From an uncultured Odoribacter sp. (lineage in GTDB: Bacteria; Bacteroidota; Bacteroidia; Bacteroidales; Marinifilaceae), in assembly GCA_905204385.1 (NCBI GenBank), contig CAJKZL010000165.1, positions 1 to 6,753 of the forward strand: a DNA stretch of 6,753 nt, read 5' to 3'. The position numbers and the translations under genes were made by a program. The notes below the pieces were generated by a model. It did not search any database and had not been told where the DNA came from. It saw nothing but the letters and a program-made list of their open reading frames with translations. Below are positions 1 through 6,753 of the stretch, one piece after another; position 1 is the stretch's first letter; every line of letters starts with the position of its first letter.

Positions 1-23
1 TCATCCCTTTCGGGTTGTTTCAT
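1..23 (-). CDS. Possible start of a minus-strand gene, cut by the window edge
   Basis: An ATG on the minus strand at 23-21 opens a frame reading M-K-Q-P-E-R-D before the window ends. It lies about 80 bases downstream of the helicase stop, in the same direction. Seven residues are too few to identify anything or to prove that the frame is coding. The 81 bases between it and the helicase are AT-rich, with no convincing promoter or hairpin. Confidence 0.22.
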
Positions 24-104
24 AAGCTGAAAACAAAACGTTTATCCCAATATCGAATACATCCATAAACTTATACGTCCATTATACTCCGACAGTATGC
101 CCGA

Positions 105-1775
105 TTATAAAGATTTGAAACGAAATTCGACCACAATTTCCAGCAAAACAGCGCCATATCTTTCCAGAATTTTTTTGCCGACGCCCGGAATGGCCAGCAT
201 TTCTTTGCTACTGGACGGCAAAGCATTGGCAATGCCCAGAATCGCTTTTTGGTGCAGGACCGTATAGGCAGGAAGCCCTTGCTTTTTAGCCTCTTCATTC
301 CGCCATAAACGCAATGCCTGGTAGAGTTGGGGATGCAAAACGTCGTCCACCGGAGCAATTTTGTCGACGGACTTACGGCTCCGGGCTTTGGGTTTTTCAA
401 TCATCGCCCGGGCCCGGGCTGTAAGGTAGGCATTCACCGAAAATCCTCCGGCCACGGACTCTAAAACAGCCATTTTCAAATCCGCTTCCTGCTGGAGCCT
501 CGACAAAGCCTCTTCTATTGTTTTCCGGACCTCCTTATTGTCTATCTCGGGATGGACATTCTCAAGTAAATCCATGATTTGCTCCTGCAACTTCTCCTTG
601 AAATAAAGCACCCCCTTAGACACCCTGGCACGTATCGAATCATCCCGTTCATAATCTTCGCTCTCCATCACCATCCGCTGCAGTTGCGCCTGGAAGCGTT
701 CCCCGACTTCCGTCATGTCATGCAGGCAACACTCCCTTACCGTGCGGCAACGGGCCGTCAATTCCGGGTAGAGTTTCCACAAATGCTCGCCGAACAAGCG
801 GGCGACGTATTGCATCCTGCTCAAAATCCTACGGTAATCGAACAACTCTTTCAACAGTTGCAGGTAGTAGGTCCGGCGGGCATCCGAAAGTTGCTTCGGA
901 CTGGGCCGATTGCCGGCGATGCCTTCCGTGAACCGCTCCACCGCCGGATCATTGATCAAAACGCCCGCCCGCAAAGGCGATCCGAGAACCAGGCCCTCCA
1001 GCGATTTACAGCGGCTCAGGGCGACATAGACCTGCCCATGCGTAAAAGCAGCTCCCGCATCCACGATCGCCCTTTCGAACGTCAACCCCTGACTCTTGTG
1101 TATGGTAATCGCCCATGCCGTCTTTAAAGGATATTGTCTGAACGACCCGGCCACTGTTTCCGTAATTTCCTGACTCTCCGCATCGATGGTATATTTGGTA
1201 TTGGTCCATTCTTCCCGGGTCACCGCAATAGCTTCCTTTTCCCCTCCGCAACGGACCATGATGTTGTCACTGCTGATAGCGGTGATACGACCTATTTTGC
1301 CGTTATAATAGCGTTTTTCAGAAGAGGAGTCGTTTTTCACAAACATCACCTGGGCTCCTTTTTTCAGCACCAGTTGTTCATCGGTAGGAAAGGCATAGTC
1401 GGGAAATTCGTCTTTTATCTCCGCCTTATAGGTATAAGGACGGGACTCCAATTGCTCCAGCTTCCGCTTATTGATCTGTTGAGCCTGATAATTATGCGTG
1501 GTCAAGGTGATGAATCCTTCGGTATCGTCGGGATTGAATCCGGGAATATATCGCTGATTCAACGCCTGAAGCACCGCTGCATCCGCCCGGTTATCCCGGA
1601 TTTTATTCAACAGCCGTATAAAGCGATCGTCGGACTGACGATACACCTTCAACAACTCGATGCTCACGTAAGGGACTTCCTTCAACGCCCGGCTGGCAAA
1701 GAAAAAAGGGGAATCGTACATTCCTTTCAGCAATTCCCACTCCTCTTCCTTCACCACCGGCGCCAATAGCTGCAA
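105..1775 (-). CDS. C-terminal fragment of the helicase: motifs V-VI and HRDC domain
   Basis: The frame stays open after the TAG. The first possible non-ATG start is a TTG at 1775, and the first ATG follows 18 codons later at 1721. Neither looks like a natural start, because the segment begins inside helicase motif III. Counting from the TTG, a UvrD_C_2-like helicase domain holds IHKSQGLTF at about 225-233 and QVYVALSRC at about 248-256. Residues about 300-470 are charged and helical. Residues about 481-550 look like an HRDC nucleic-acid-binding domain, including a helix-hairpin-like AIPGVGKKILERYG. The 556 codons have no other interruption, so decay, if real, is recent. Without the P-loop the fragment would be inactive as a motor. 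Confidence 0.7.
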   Translation of the reverse strand: MQLLAPVVKEEEWELLKGMYDSPFFFASRALKEVPYVSIELLKVYRQSDDRFIRLLNKIRDNRADAAVLQALNQRYIPGFNPDDTEGFITLTTHNYQAQQINKRKLEQLESRPYTYKAEIKDEFPDYAFPTDEQLVLKKGAQVMFVKNDSSSEKRYYNGKIGRITAISSDNIMVRCGGEKEAIAVTREEWTNTKYTIDAESQEITETVAGSFRQYPLKTAWAITIHKSQGLTFERAIVDAGAAFTHGQVYVALSRCKSLEGLVLGSPLRAGVLINDPAVERFTEGIAGNRPSPKQLSDARRTYYLQLLKELFDYRRILSRMQYVARLFGEHLWKLYPELTARCRTVRECCLHDMTEVGERFQAQLQRMVMESEDYERDDSIRARVSKGVLYFKEKLQEQIMDLLENVHPEIDNKEVRKTIEEALSRLQQEADLKMAVLESVAGGFSVNAYLTARARAMIEKPKARSRKSVDKIAPVDDVLHPQLYQALRLWRNEEAKKQGLPAYTVLHQKAILGIANALPSSSKEMLAIPGVGKKILERYGAVLLEIVVEFRFKSL

Positions 1776-1790
1776 GACGCCGATCAGTAA

Positions 1791-2222
1791 CTATTTCACT
1801 CCTCCGAACGGCGTTTCCCTGTCCCAGTTCTTGCGCAGCATGTCGCTGACCGCGTCCAACAAATCGGCTCTGACCATACTGATCTCGTCGATGACCAGCA
1901 GATCCATGCTCCGGATAATATTGATCTTTTCCTTGCCGAAACGATGGACAAAACGCTTTCCTTCCCCCCCGTCCCGTTCTATAGCCCCGGGGATATAAGG
2001 ACCGAAGGGAAGTTGAAAAAAAGAATGGATAGTCACTCCCCCGGCATTGATAGCAGCCACACCGGTCGGAGCGACGACAATCATCCGCTTGGGTGAACGC
2101 TTTTTCAATTCCCGCAAAAAAGTGGTCTTTCCGGTTCCCGCCTTACCCGTCAGGAAAACGCTGGTACCGGTAGATTCCAGAAAATCATAGGCTAATTCCA
2201 ATTGGGGGTTGGTTTCCGTCAT
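1791..2222 (-). CDS. N-terminal fragment of the helicase: P-loop ATPase half
   Basis: This 143-residue piece ends at the premature TAG. Counting from ATG 2222, Walker A (GKAGTGKT) lies at about residues 26-33. Motif Ia (APTGVAAINAGG, then TIHSFFQLP) spans about 51-72, and Walker B (LLVIDEIS) lies at about 108-115. The fragment holds ATP-binding residues but lacks motifs III-VI, so alone it should not work as a helicase. It is the 5' part of the frame that continues at 1790-105. A GTG two codons upstream (2228) could also serve as start. There is no recognisable Shine-Dalgarno sequence, which is usual in Bacteroidetes. Confidence 0.75.
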   Translation of the reverse strand: MTETNPQLELAYDFLESTGTSVFLTGKAGTGKTTFLRELKKRSPKRMIVVAPTGVAAINAGGVTIHSFFQLPFGPYIPGAIERDGGEGKRFVHRFGKEKINIIRSMDLLVIDEISMVRADLLDAVSDMLRKNWDRETPFGGVK

Positions 2223-2241
2223 ACGCACAAAGATTATTTTA

Positions 2242-2249
2242 CAAAATTA
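2242..2249 (-). promoter_or_regulatory. Candidate -7 box of the helicase gene promoter
   Basis: On the minus strand this reads TAATTTTG, an exact match to the Bacteroidetes -7 element TAnnTTTG. It ends about 19 bases before ATG 2222, which implies a very short leader. No well-spaced TTTG-type -33 box is visible, so support rests on the -7 element and its position. Confidence 0.4.
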
Positions 2250-2306
2250 AGCATTTTCAATGCAAGAACGGTAAATTTCCCCCGTAATTTCGGACAAATT
2301 TTAATC

Positions 2307-2332
2307 GGCTGAGCGTCATACAGCGCTCAACC
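2307..2332 (-). terminator. Hairpin just past the stop of the 965-residue gene
   Basis: TGAGCG (2310-2315) pairs with CGCTCA (2324-2329) around an 8-base loop, and a further GG/CC pair lies beyond one mismatch. The hairpin starts about 10 bases after the TAG of the minus-strand gene ending at 2343. In the minus direction it is followed by an AT-rich stretch but not a clean T-run, so it may be a weak intrinsic terminator or an mRNA 3'-end stabiliser. It separates that gene from the helicase promoter region. Confidence 0.45.
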
Positions 2333-2342
2333 TCACAAGACC

Positions 2343-5240
2343 CTATTTAAAAATAAAGGAGCTATAGCCTCCTGCAGGCAAGGACACCTTCAGCAACGCC
2401 TGATGATGTTCATTCAGCTTTATTTTCCTGAACCGGCCTTCATTCTCCGATACCGATGCCTGACGACACAGACCGGTATAATACAAGGGCACAAGTATGG
2501 TGGTCTCCACGGGACGATCGGTAGGATTGAACACCATCAGCAGCCCTTTTTCCTCCAACTGCGGATTGGCATGCAGATAATAGTCGGGCTGCCGGCCATC
2601 CGGACGGCGCAAATGGATAATATCCGATTCCAGTATATCCCGGTGACGCTTGTACCAGTCGACCATCCCCTTTACCATCCGTTTCGTTTCCGGAGTATCG
2701 TACAATCGTTTCCCCCGGTAAACCGCCTGAACCCCGGCGCCCAAATTCGAAGCCATAATCGTCCGGTAATGATCCAAATGTTCACACAAAGGTTCTATGG
2801 TTGCCGCAGCCCCACCCCCATGATACATGGTCAGAGGCACGTGCATCCATCCCATAGCCGGCGTTTTTTCCCAGGTGCCGTCGTAGATATTCTGGCGGGT
2901 GTGGATAAGCTGCTGAGCCCGGGGCAAAGACCAGTTTACTTCCCGGTAGCCCATACCGATTTTATTGCCTCCGACCAGAAAATAATAATCGGGGATATTC
3001 AGAAATATGCCTTGCCCTTTACACCATTTATAAAAATCACCGATGATACGCCATTGCACCCATTGCGAATCGTCGCCTCCTTTTTGCAGGGGAGGACGCG
3101 GAGTCATGTCCAGATCGCCCGGATAAGAACCGTCGTGTTCAAAAATCTTTTGCCCCGTTTTTTCAAAAAACCGATACAACTTACGCATATACTCCTGTCC
3201 CCAACGACTGGCTAATGCCGGCATCACCCCATGTGTAGGCTTTTGCCCCGGGGGAGACACCACATTGTCGGAAGCCGGATCGGCACTCCTGCTCGACAAT
3301 AGCGAATAACCGCCGATATCGATGCCTTTGGCACGGGCATAGTCGGCATATTTCTTCATTTTCGCCAGATTGGCCGCTGTAGTGTCTTCAATATTAAACC
3401 GACTACCGAACGACATGATGACCATCTCGAACCCCACCTCGGCACATTGGTCGATCGCAGTACGCACGCTCTCCCAATCGCTGTCCTTCAAGTGCATCAT
3501 CAGGGGATTCTCGGTTGTCCAGGGCGCCACCGTGCGATAGAGCTTTCTCTGCGCCAGCCCGTTGCGTTCGCGTTCATAGCCATCCATCGGCATAACGTAG
3601 GTCACAAACGTCGAAAATGTCTGTCCCGGAGCCACATCCTGTTCCGGTCCCACCCGGGGGCCGACCTCCAATAAACAAGGCGTAGTCAGCATTCCCATCA
3701 CCTGTGTAGTATACTCCGGGTCTGTGGCCCACCTCACCGAATTTTGCAAAGCACAGGCAACGTCAAAACCTCCGAAAGCATAATCCGTTTCTACATGCAG
3801 ATTAGGCACGGGATAGTACACTCCCCTTTCTTCTACCCGGGAGGTATATTCGACCGCTGCCAGTATTTCACTCAGAAAACGATTGACGGTAATCGTCCGG
3901 TTACCACCGTTTTTCACCGTTACCCACTTGGCATAGGCAGGAATCCCGTCGTACATTTCGTAATGCACCGATACCTGCAATTGCTGCATATTTTGCTGTT
4001 CTTTCTCCGCCTCCGCCAGTATCTGAGAATCGATATCACTGTAAGCCTTGAAATTGCGGACCGTCGTACGGACCGGTTCACCCGGATTCCGGTCGTCGCG
4101 GTCACCTCCCTGAGCATCCATTTTTCCTATCCTCACTTTCAGCGGATCACCCCATGCTTTCTTTTGCCGGAGTATGCCCAGATTCTTCCACTGTCCTCCC
4201 CTCGGCTTTACATCCAGACATATTTTTTCGCCTTCCAGGCGGATACGCAGTGTATATGAGAGTGAGGCATCGAATTTTCCGGCACCTTCAAAACGCCGGA
4301 CCCATTTTTCACCGTTATAATAAGCCATAGTGAGGTAAGGATTATATCCGTCGCCCCCGGGAGATAATTGCAGCTTTATGGTCCTATCGGCCCACATTAA
4401 AGCGATGCCCGGACCATAGGCCCGACTGAGATCCGTGCCCGCTTCAAACTCGGCTTCCACAACCCGGGTGCCTGCCGGCAATAAGGTTTCGGCAAAAACA
4501 CATGTATTCATAGGCGTATATATTTCGCCCGCTTTTCCCTCATTCGAAAAAGAACTTCGCTCGTGAGCAGGAGAAACATGTATTTTCCACCGATCGTTCC
4601 AACTGAGCAAATCGTCCGATAGGAGCAAACGGCGGCCCAATTCACTCGATTGCACCCCTTGTTTTAATAAATTCTTCACCGAGACATCGGCCGGCAGTCG
4701 ATAATCCATGCGAATACCGATTCCTTTAGGCGGCCATTGTACATCCGGGGCACAATGCCTTACTCTTTTCCAGGGGAAACGCTCAGTGACTTCGACCACC
4801 TCAACATCGGTCAAAGTCAAGGCCAGAGGATCCGACCGGAGATCGTCCAGCCAATCCGCCGAAAGATAAGCATGATTGGGCTGTCCCTTCAGGCCTCCCA
4901 CCTTATATTCGACTCCATTGATTTGCAATAGGGCTTCGGGTCGTACGGCACGTAAAAATGCTTCTCCGCTGTAAAGATTATCCAACCCTACGGTAGCCGC
5001 ATTAGGGGTCAGGCGGAACACCCTCCGGATCAATCCGTTGGACAAAATCAGTTCCTTCCCATCGGAACTTCTGTACACTCCGGCGCGGTATTCCTGAGGC
5101 TGAAGCAACCAATCCTGCTTTTCTCCAACGTTTTCGGCAGCTTCTACCGGCAAACCTTCCAACCGTTGTGCGACTGAAATTTGTGCTTTGCCGGAACTAC
5201 TCCATAAAAGCAAAGCACATACATAGATTTTCCATTTCAT
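2343..5240 (-). CDS. Secreted clan GH-D-like glycoside hydrolase (alpha-galactosidase type), family unassigned
   Basis: This 965-residue protein starts with a signal peptide: Lys-rich start, hydrophobic core at about 5-13, likely cleavage after GKA at residue 19, leaving a Gln N-terminus. It is probably exported to the periplasm or beyond. Residues about 55-220 and 420-560 look like one split beta-rich N-terminal domain, typified by ILSNGLIRRVF near 65 and YEMYDGIPAYAKWVTVKNGG near 427. About 225-405 is an inserted beta region resembling concanavalin/LamG or DUF1080-type folds. A barrel-like catalytic region spans about 580-860. It contains KIFEHDGSYPGDL (698-710), where Asp703 is a candidate nucleophile, then GYREVNWSLPR near 764 and NIYDGTW near 784. 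Residues about 880-965 form a C-terminal beta domain. The layout recalls GH36-like enzymes, but I cannot assign a CAZy family. The divergent GH109 and HexNAc kinase neighbours suggest an alpha-Gal or alpha-GalNAc substrate; this is inference. It ends in TAG, so TAG is a true stop here. Confidence 0.72.
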   Translation of the reverse strand: MKWKIYVCALLLWSSSGKAQISVAQRLEGLPVEAAENVGEKQDWLLQPQEYRAGVYRSSDGKELILSNGLIRRVFRLTPNAATVGLDNLYSGEAFLRAVRPEALLQINGVEYKVGGLKGQPNHAYLSADWLDDLRSDPLALTLTDVEVVEVTERFPWKRVRHCAPDVQWPPKGIGIRMDYRLPADVSVKNLLKQGVQSSELGRRLLLSDDLLSWNDRWKIHVSPAHERSSFSNEGKAGEIYTPMNTCVFAETLLPAGTRVVEAEFEAGTDLSRAYGPGIALMWADRTIKLQLSPGGDGYNPYLTMAYYNGEKWVRRFEGAGKFDASLSYTLRIRLEGEKICLDVKPRGGQWKNLGILRQKKAWGDPLKVRIGKMDAQGGDRDDRNPGEPVRTTVRNFKAYSDIDSQILAEAEKEQQNMQQLQVSVHYEMYDGIPAYAKWVTVKNGGNRTITVNRFLSEILAAVEYTSRVEERGVYYPVPNLHVETDYAFGGFDVACALQNSVRWATDPEYTTQVMGMLTTPCLLEVGPRVGPEQDVAPGQTFSTFVTYVMPMDGYERERNGLAQRKLYRTVAPWTTENPLMMHLKDSDWESVRTAIDQCAEVGFEMVIMSFGSRFNIEDTTAANLAKMKKYADYARAKGIDIGGYSLLSSRSADPASDNVVSPPGQKPTHGVMPALASRWGQEYMRKLYRFFEKTGQKIFEHDGSYPGDLDMTPRPPLQKGGDDSQWVQWRIIGDFYKWCKGQGIFLNIPDYYFLVGGNKIGMGYREVNWSLPRAQQLIHTRQNIYDGTWEKTPAMGWMHVPLTMYHGGGAAATIEPLCEHLDHYRTIMASNLGAGVQAVYRGKRLYDTPETKRMVKGMVDWYKRHRDILESDIIHLRRPDGRQPDYYLHANPQLEEKGLLMVFNPTDRPVETTILVPLYYTGLCRQASVSENEGRFRKIKLNEHHQALLKVSLPAGGYSSFIFK

Positions 5241-5266
5241 GCTATTGTATTTTTACACATCCGGAA

Positions 5267-5274
5267 CAAAGATA
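5267..5274 (-). promoter_or_regulatory. Candidate -7 box for the 965-residue hydrolase gene
   Basis: On the minus strand this reads TATCTTTG, an exact TAnnTTTG match, ending 26 bases before the ATG at 5240. A TTG at 5300-5298 could be the -33 element, but its 23-base spacing is longer than usual. The position implies a leader of roughly 20 bases without a Shine-Dalgarno sequence. Confidence 0.55.
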
Positions 5275-5349
5275 AGCTGCATCTTATATAAAAATAACAA
5301 TTACTTTATCATTTTTTTATCCGGATTAAAAAATCTTATGAAAATTTTT

Positions 5350-5357
5350 TATTTTTG
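5350..5357 (+). promoter_or_regulatory. Candidate -7 box for the kinase-GH109 operon
   Basis: TATTTTTG matches the Bacteroidetes -7 consensus TAnnTTTG exactly, 43 bases before the GTG start at 5401. This gives a leader of about 35-40 AT-rich bases with no Shine-Dalgarno sequence. No TTTG-like -33 box stands out at the usual distance, so the promoter may need an activator. It lies divergent to the hydrolase promoter, about 75 bases away. Confidence 0.55.
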
Positions 5358-5400
5358 CCATGCAAATAGTCATTTATAAATCATTCAAAACATATTTATC

Positions 5401-6486
5401 GTGGACTTGAAAGAAATTACCTCCCAATTTGCTATCGAAGGTGAGATAGCAGAAGTCGCTCCTTTAGGAGCCGGTTTAATCAATGACACCTTTCGGGTGA
5501 AAACGTTGTCGGCCGATACTCCCGATTACGTACTTCAGCGAATCAACCATGCCATATTCCAGGATGTGGAATTGTTACAGAACAATATCCAGCGGATCAC
5601 GGACCACATTCGTCATAAACTGAGTGAAAAGGGCGAAAACGATTTAGGACGCAAGACCCTGACCGTAGTCCCTGTCAAGGACGGCAAGCTTTTTTATTAT
5701 GACGGTGAAAGTTACTGGCGGATTACGGTATTCATCGAAGGATCGAAAACCTACGAACAAGTGACTCCGGAATTTTCTTACCTGACAGGAAAAGCTTTCG
5801 GTGAATTCCAGTACCTGCTTTCCGATCTGCCCGGCGAACCTCTGGGAGCCACTATCCCGGATTTTCACAACATGATTTTCCGGCTGAAACAATTACAGGA
5901 TGCCATCTATGCCAATCCCGTAGGCCGCTTGGCGAAAGTACAGCCTATTGTCGATGAATTGCTGGGCCGTGCCGAAGATATGTGCAAAGCGGAAACTTTA
6001 TACAAAGAAGGTAAACTGCCCAAACGCATCACTCATTGCGATACGAAAGTAAACAATATGCTTTTCGATGAAAACGACAACTTCCTGTGTGTCATCGACC
6101 TGGACACCACTATGCCTGGATTCGTGCTGTCGGACTTCGGCGATTTCATCCGCACTGCCGCCAACAACGGAGCCGAAGACGACGAAGACCTGAACAAGGT
6201 AAGCGTAAACATGGATATCTTCAAGGAATTTGCCAGAGGCTATATCGAAGCCGCCCGCCCCTTCCTTACCCAGGTGGAAATCGACGACCTGCCTTATGGG
6301 GCTCAACTGTTGACCTATATGCAGACGGTGAGGTTTCTGACCGACTACATCAACGGAGATACCTATTACAAAACCAAATCTCCCGAGCACAACTACCAGC
6401 GGACGCTGGCACAATTGACCCTGCTTCACAGCATCGACGCTCATATGGACGAAATGAACAATTGGATCAAACAACTCTCTAAATAA
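5401..6486 (+). CDS. NahK-like N-acetylhexosamine 1-kinase (APH-fold phosphotransferase)
   Basis: This 361-residue protein is very close in length to Bifidobacterium NahK (about 359). That enzyme phosphorylates GalNAc and GlcNAc at C1 using ATP in the cytoplasm. A Gly-rich nucleotide loop (PLGAGLINDTFRV) lies at about 21-33. The Brenner/APH catalytic motif is HCDTKVNN at 212-219, with Asp214 the expected catalytic base and Asn219 a metal-site residue. The metal-binding IDLD follows at 232-235, then the NahK-like PGFVLSDFGDFIR at 239-251. There is no signal peptide or membrane segment. The start is GTG at 5401: an in-frame TAA at 5377-5379 blocks extension, and no ATG lies close downstream. 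It is probably co-transcribed with the GH109-type gene 8 bases downstream, which would supply its sugar. Exact preference for GalNAc, GlcNAc or another hexosamine cannot be read from the sequence. A generic aminoglycoside phosphotransferase label would be misleading. Confidence 0.85.
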   Translation: MDLKEITSQFAIEGEIAEVAPLGAGLINDTFRVKTLSADTPDYVLQRINHAIFQDVELLQNNIQRITDHIRHKLSEKGENDLGRKTLTVVPVKDGKLFYYDGESYWRITVFIEGSKTYEQVTPEFSYLTGKAFGEFQYLLSDLPGEPLGATIPDFHNMIFRLKQLQDAIYANPVGRLAKVQPIVDELLGRAEDMCKAETLYKEGKLPKRITHCDTKVNNMLFDENDNFLCVIDLDTTMPGFVLSDFGDFIRTAANNGAEDDEDLNKVSVNMDIFKEFARGYIEAARPFLTQVEIDDLPYGAQLLTYMQTVRFLTDYINGDTYYKTKSPEHNYQRTLAQLTLLHSIDAHMDEMNNWIKQLSK

Positions 6487-6494
6487 TTTATTAC

Positions 6495-6753
6495 ATGAAA
6501 AGAATCATCTATTTACTAGTCGCTGTATTGACGATCGGCATTTATAGCTGTAATTGTCAGGCAAACGCAAAAGAAAAGCAGAGCGATGGGATCATCCGGA
6601 CCGAAATTCCGGAACGTCCTGCAGGCCAAAACGATATGATTGCATTCCGTTGCGATCCGATCGAAACCGTACGCGTAGGATTTATCGGATTGGGCATGCG
6701 TGGCCACGGCGCCGACGAACGCTTCACCCACAGTCCGGGAGAGGTAATCAAAG
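6495..6753 (+). CDS. GH109-type alpha-N-acetylgalactosaminidase lipoprotein (Gfo/Idh/MocA fold), 3' end missing
   Basis: ATG at 6495 opens a frame of 86 codons running off the window. Residues 1-18 form a lipoprotein-like signal (KR, then a hydrophobic stretch) ending in IYSC with Cys19 as the lipidation site. The Tyr at -2 is unusual for a lipobox, so plain secretion is possible. After a linker comes VRVGFIGLGMRGHGADERFTH at about 59-79. This is a Rossmann-type NAD-binding loop (G65-x-G67-x-x-G70) with the GMRG form typical of GH109. GH109 enzymes remove terminal alpha-GalNAc, as on blood group A and mucin structures, by an NAD-dependent mechanism with bound cofactor. A related Gfo/Idh/MocA oxidoreductase cannot be ruled out, since the catalytic part is missing. 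The gene begins 8 bases after the kinase stop, which argues for one operon and a shared amino-sugar pathway. Confidence 0.75.
   Translation, partial: MKRIIYLLVAVLTIGIYSCNCQANAKEKQSDGIIRTEIPERPAGQNDMIAFRCDPIETVRVGFIGLGMRGHGADERFTHSPGEVIK

Larger units (their letters stand above)
105..2222 (-). pseudogene. PIF1/RecD-like SF1 helicase with HRDC domain, interrupted by an in-frame TAG
   Basis: Read through one stop, this frame encodes about 705 residues. In order they are: a P-loop helicase core with Walker A and Walker B, a C-terminal helicase domain with the KSQG and VALSR motifs, a charged helical linker, and an HRDC-type domain. Helicases of this kind unwind DNA 5'-3' with ATP. Homologues I know of run continuously through the junction, which normally reads like GGVQ-hydrophobic-LxIGDLQQLAPV. 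Here it reads GGVK-stop-LLIGVLQLLAPV. The frame is identical on both sides of the TAG (1793-1791), so a single nonsense codon explains the break. Motif III nearby has also lost its Asp and one Gln. I chose ATG at 2222 because the homologues I recall start shortly before the P-loop; an in-frame GTG at 2228 is an alternative. This could be a real inactivation or a local consensus error. Confidence 0.8.

Noticed and set aside
579..1769. Long plus-strand open frames opposite the helicase (182 and 211 residues)
   Set aside because: They are antisense shadows of a frame with clear helicase and HRDC motifs, and their translations show no recognisable domain.
1791..1793. TAG recoded as an amino acid in the helicase
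   Set aside because: The 965-residue hydrolase gene terminates naturally at TAG (2343-2345). The residue expected at the helicase position is hydrophobic, not the Gln usual for TAG recoding, and nearby motif changes point to damage.
1767..1796. Diversity-generating retroelement variable repeat as the source of the clustered changes
   Set aside because: No template repeat, reverse transcriptase or accessory gene is in the window. The changes disable a helicase and do not diversify a ligand-binding domain, and not all of them fit adenine mutagenesis.
2403..4259. Plus-strand open frames opposite the hydrolase gene (up to 270 residues)
   Set aside because: They are antisense to a 965-residue frame with a signal peptide and family motifs, and they show low-complexity, His/Arg-rich translations without domains.
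5998..6474. Minus-strand 158-residue frame opposite the kinase
   Set aside because: The plus-strand frame has exact APH/NahK catalytic motifs; the opposite frame is a codon-bias shadow.
6516..6751. Minus-strand frames of 64-71 residues at the right edge
   Set aside because: They overlap the GH109-type frame beginning at 6495, which has a lipoprotein signal and a Rossmann motif and is open to the window end.

Overview
The window looks like chromosomal DNA from a gut-type member of the Bacteroidales (Bacteroides/Parabacteroides-like). The genus cannot be fixed from the sequence alone. The evidence is: sequences resembling TAnnTTTG (the Bacteroidetes sigma factor -7 element) upstream of genes in place of a TATAAT box; AT-rich leaders with no clear Shine-Dalgarno sequence; secreted and lipoprotein-type carbohydrate enzymes; and a PIF1/RecD-like helicase with a C-terminal HRDC domain of a kind common in this order. 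There are no tRNA or rRNA genes, CRISPR arrays, insertion sequences or long repeats.

Left part (1-2228, minus strand): a 23-base stub at the edge may be the start of another minus-strand gene. Next comes a helicase reading frame of about 705 codons (105-2222), cut by one in-frame TAG at 1791-1793. The frame is the same on both sides of the stop, so this is a nonsense change and not a frameshift. The residues just after the stop also depart from the conserved helicase motif III. The gene is therefore either a recent pseudogene or locally misassembled.

Middle (2343-5240, minus strand): one large gene for a secreted 965-residue protein. It has a signal peptide, a split beta-rich N-terminal region with a concanavalin-like insert, a barrel-like region resembling clan GH-D (alpha-galactosidase-type) glycoside hydrolases, and a C-terminal beta domain. 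A hairpin lies just past its stop.

Right part (5401-6753, plus strand): divergently transcribed from the 965-residue gene across a 160-base AT-rich spacer. A cytoplasmic NahK-like N-acetylhexosamine 1-kinase is followed after 8 bases by the start of a lipoprotein of the GH109 (Gfo/Idh/MocA fold, alpha-N-acetylgalactosaminidase) type, which runs off the window.

Read together, the three right-hand genes suggest a small locus for using alpha-linked amino sugars. Two exported enzymes would release sugar from a host or mucin-type glycan, and the kinase would convert released GalNAc or GlcNAc to the 1-phosphate in the cytoplasm. The kinase call is strong and the GH109 call fairly strong. The substrate of the 965-residue protein is inferred from its neighbours only.
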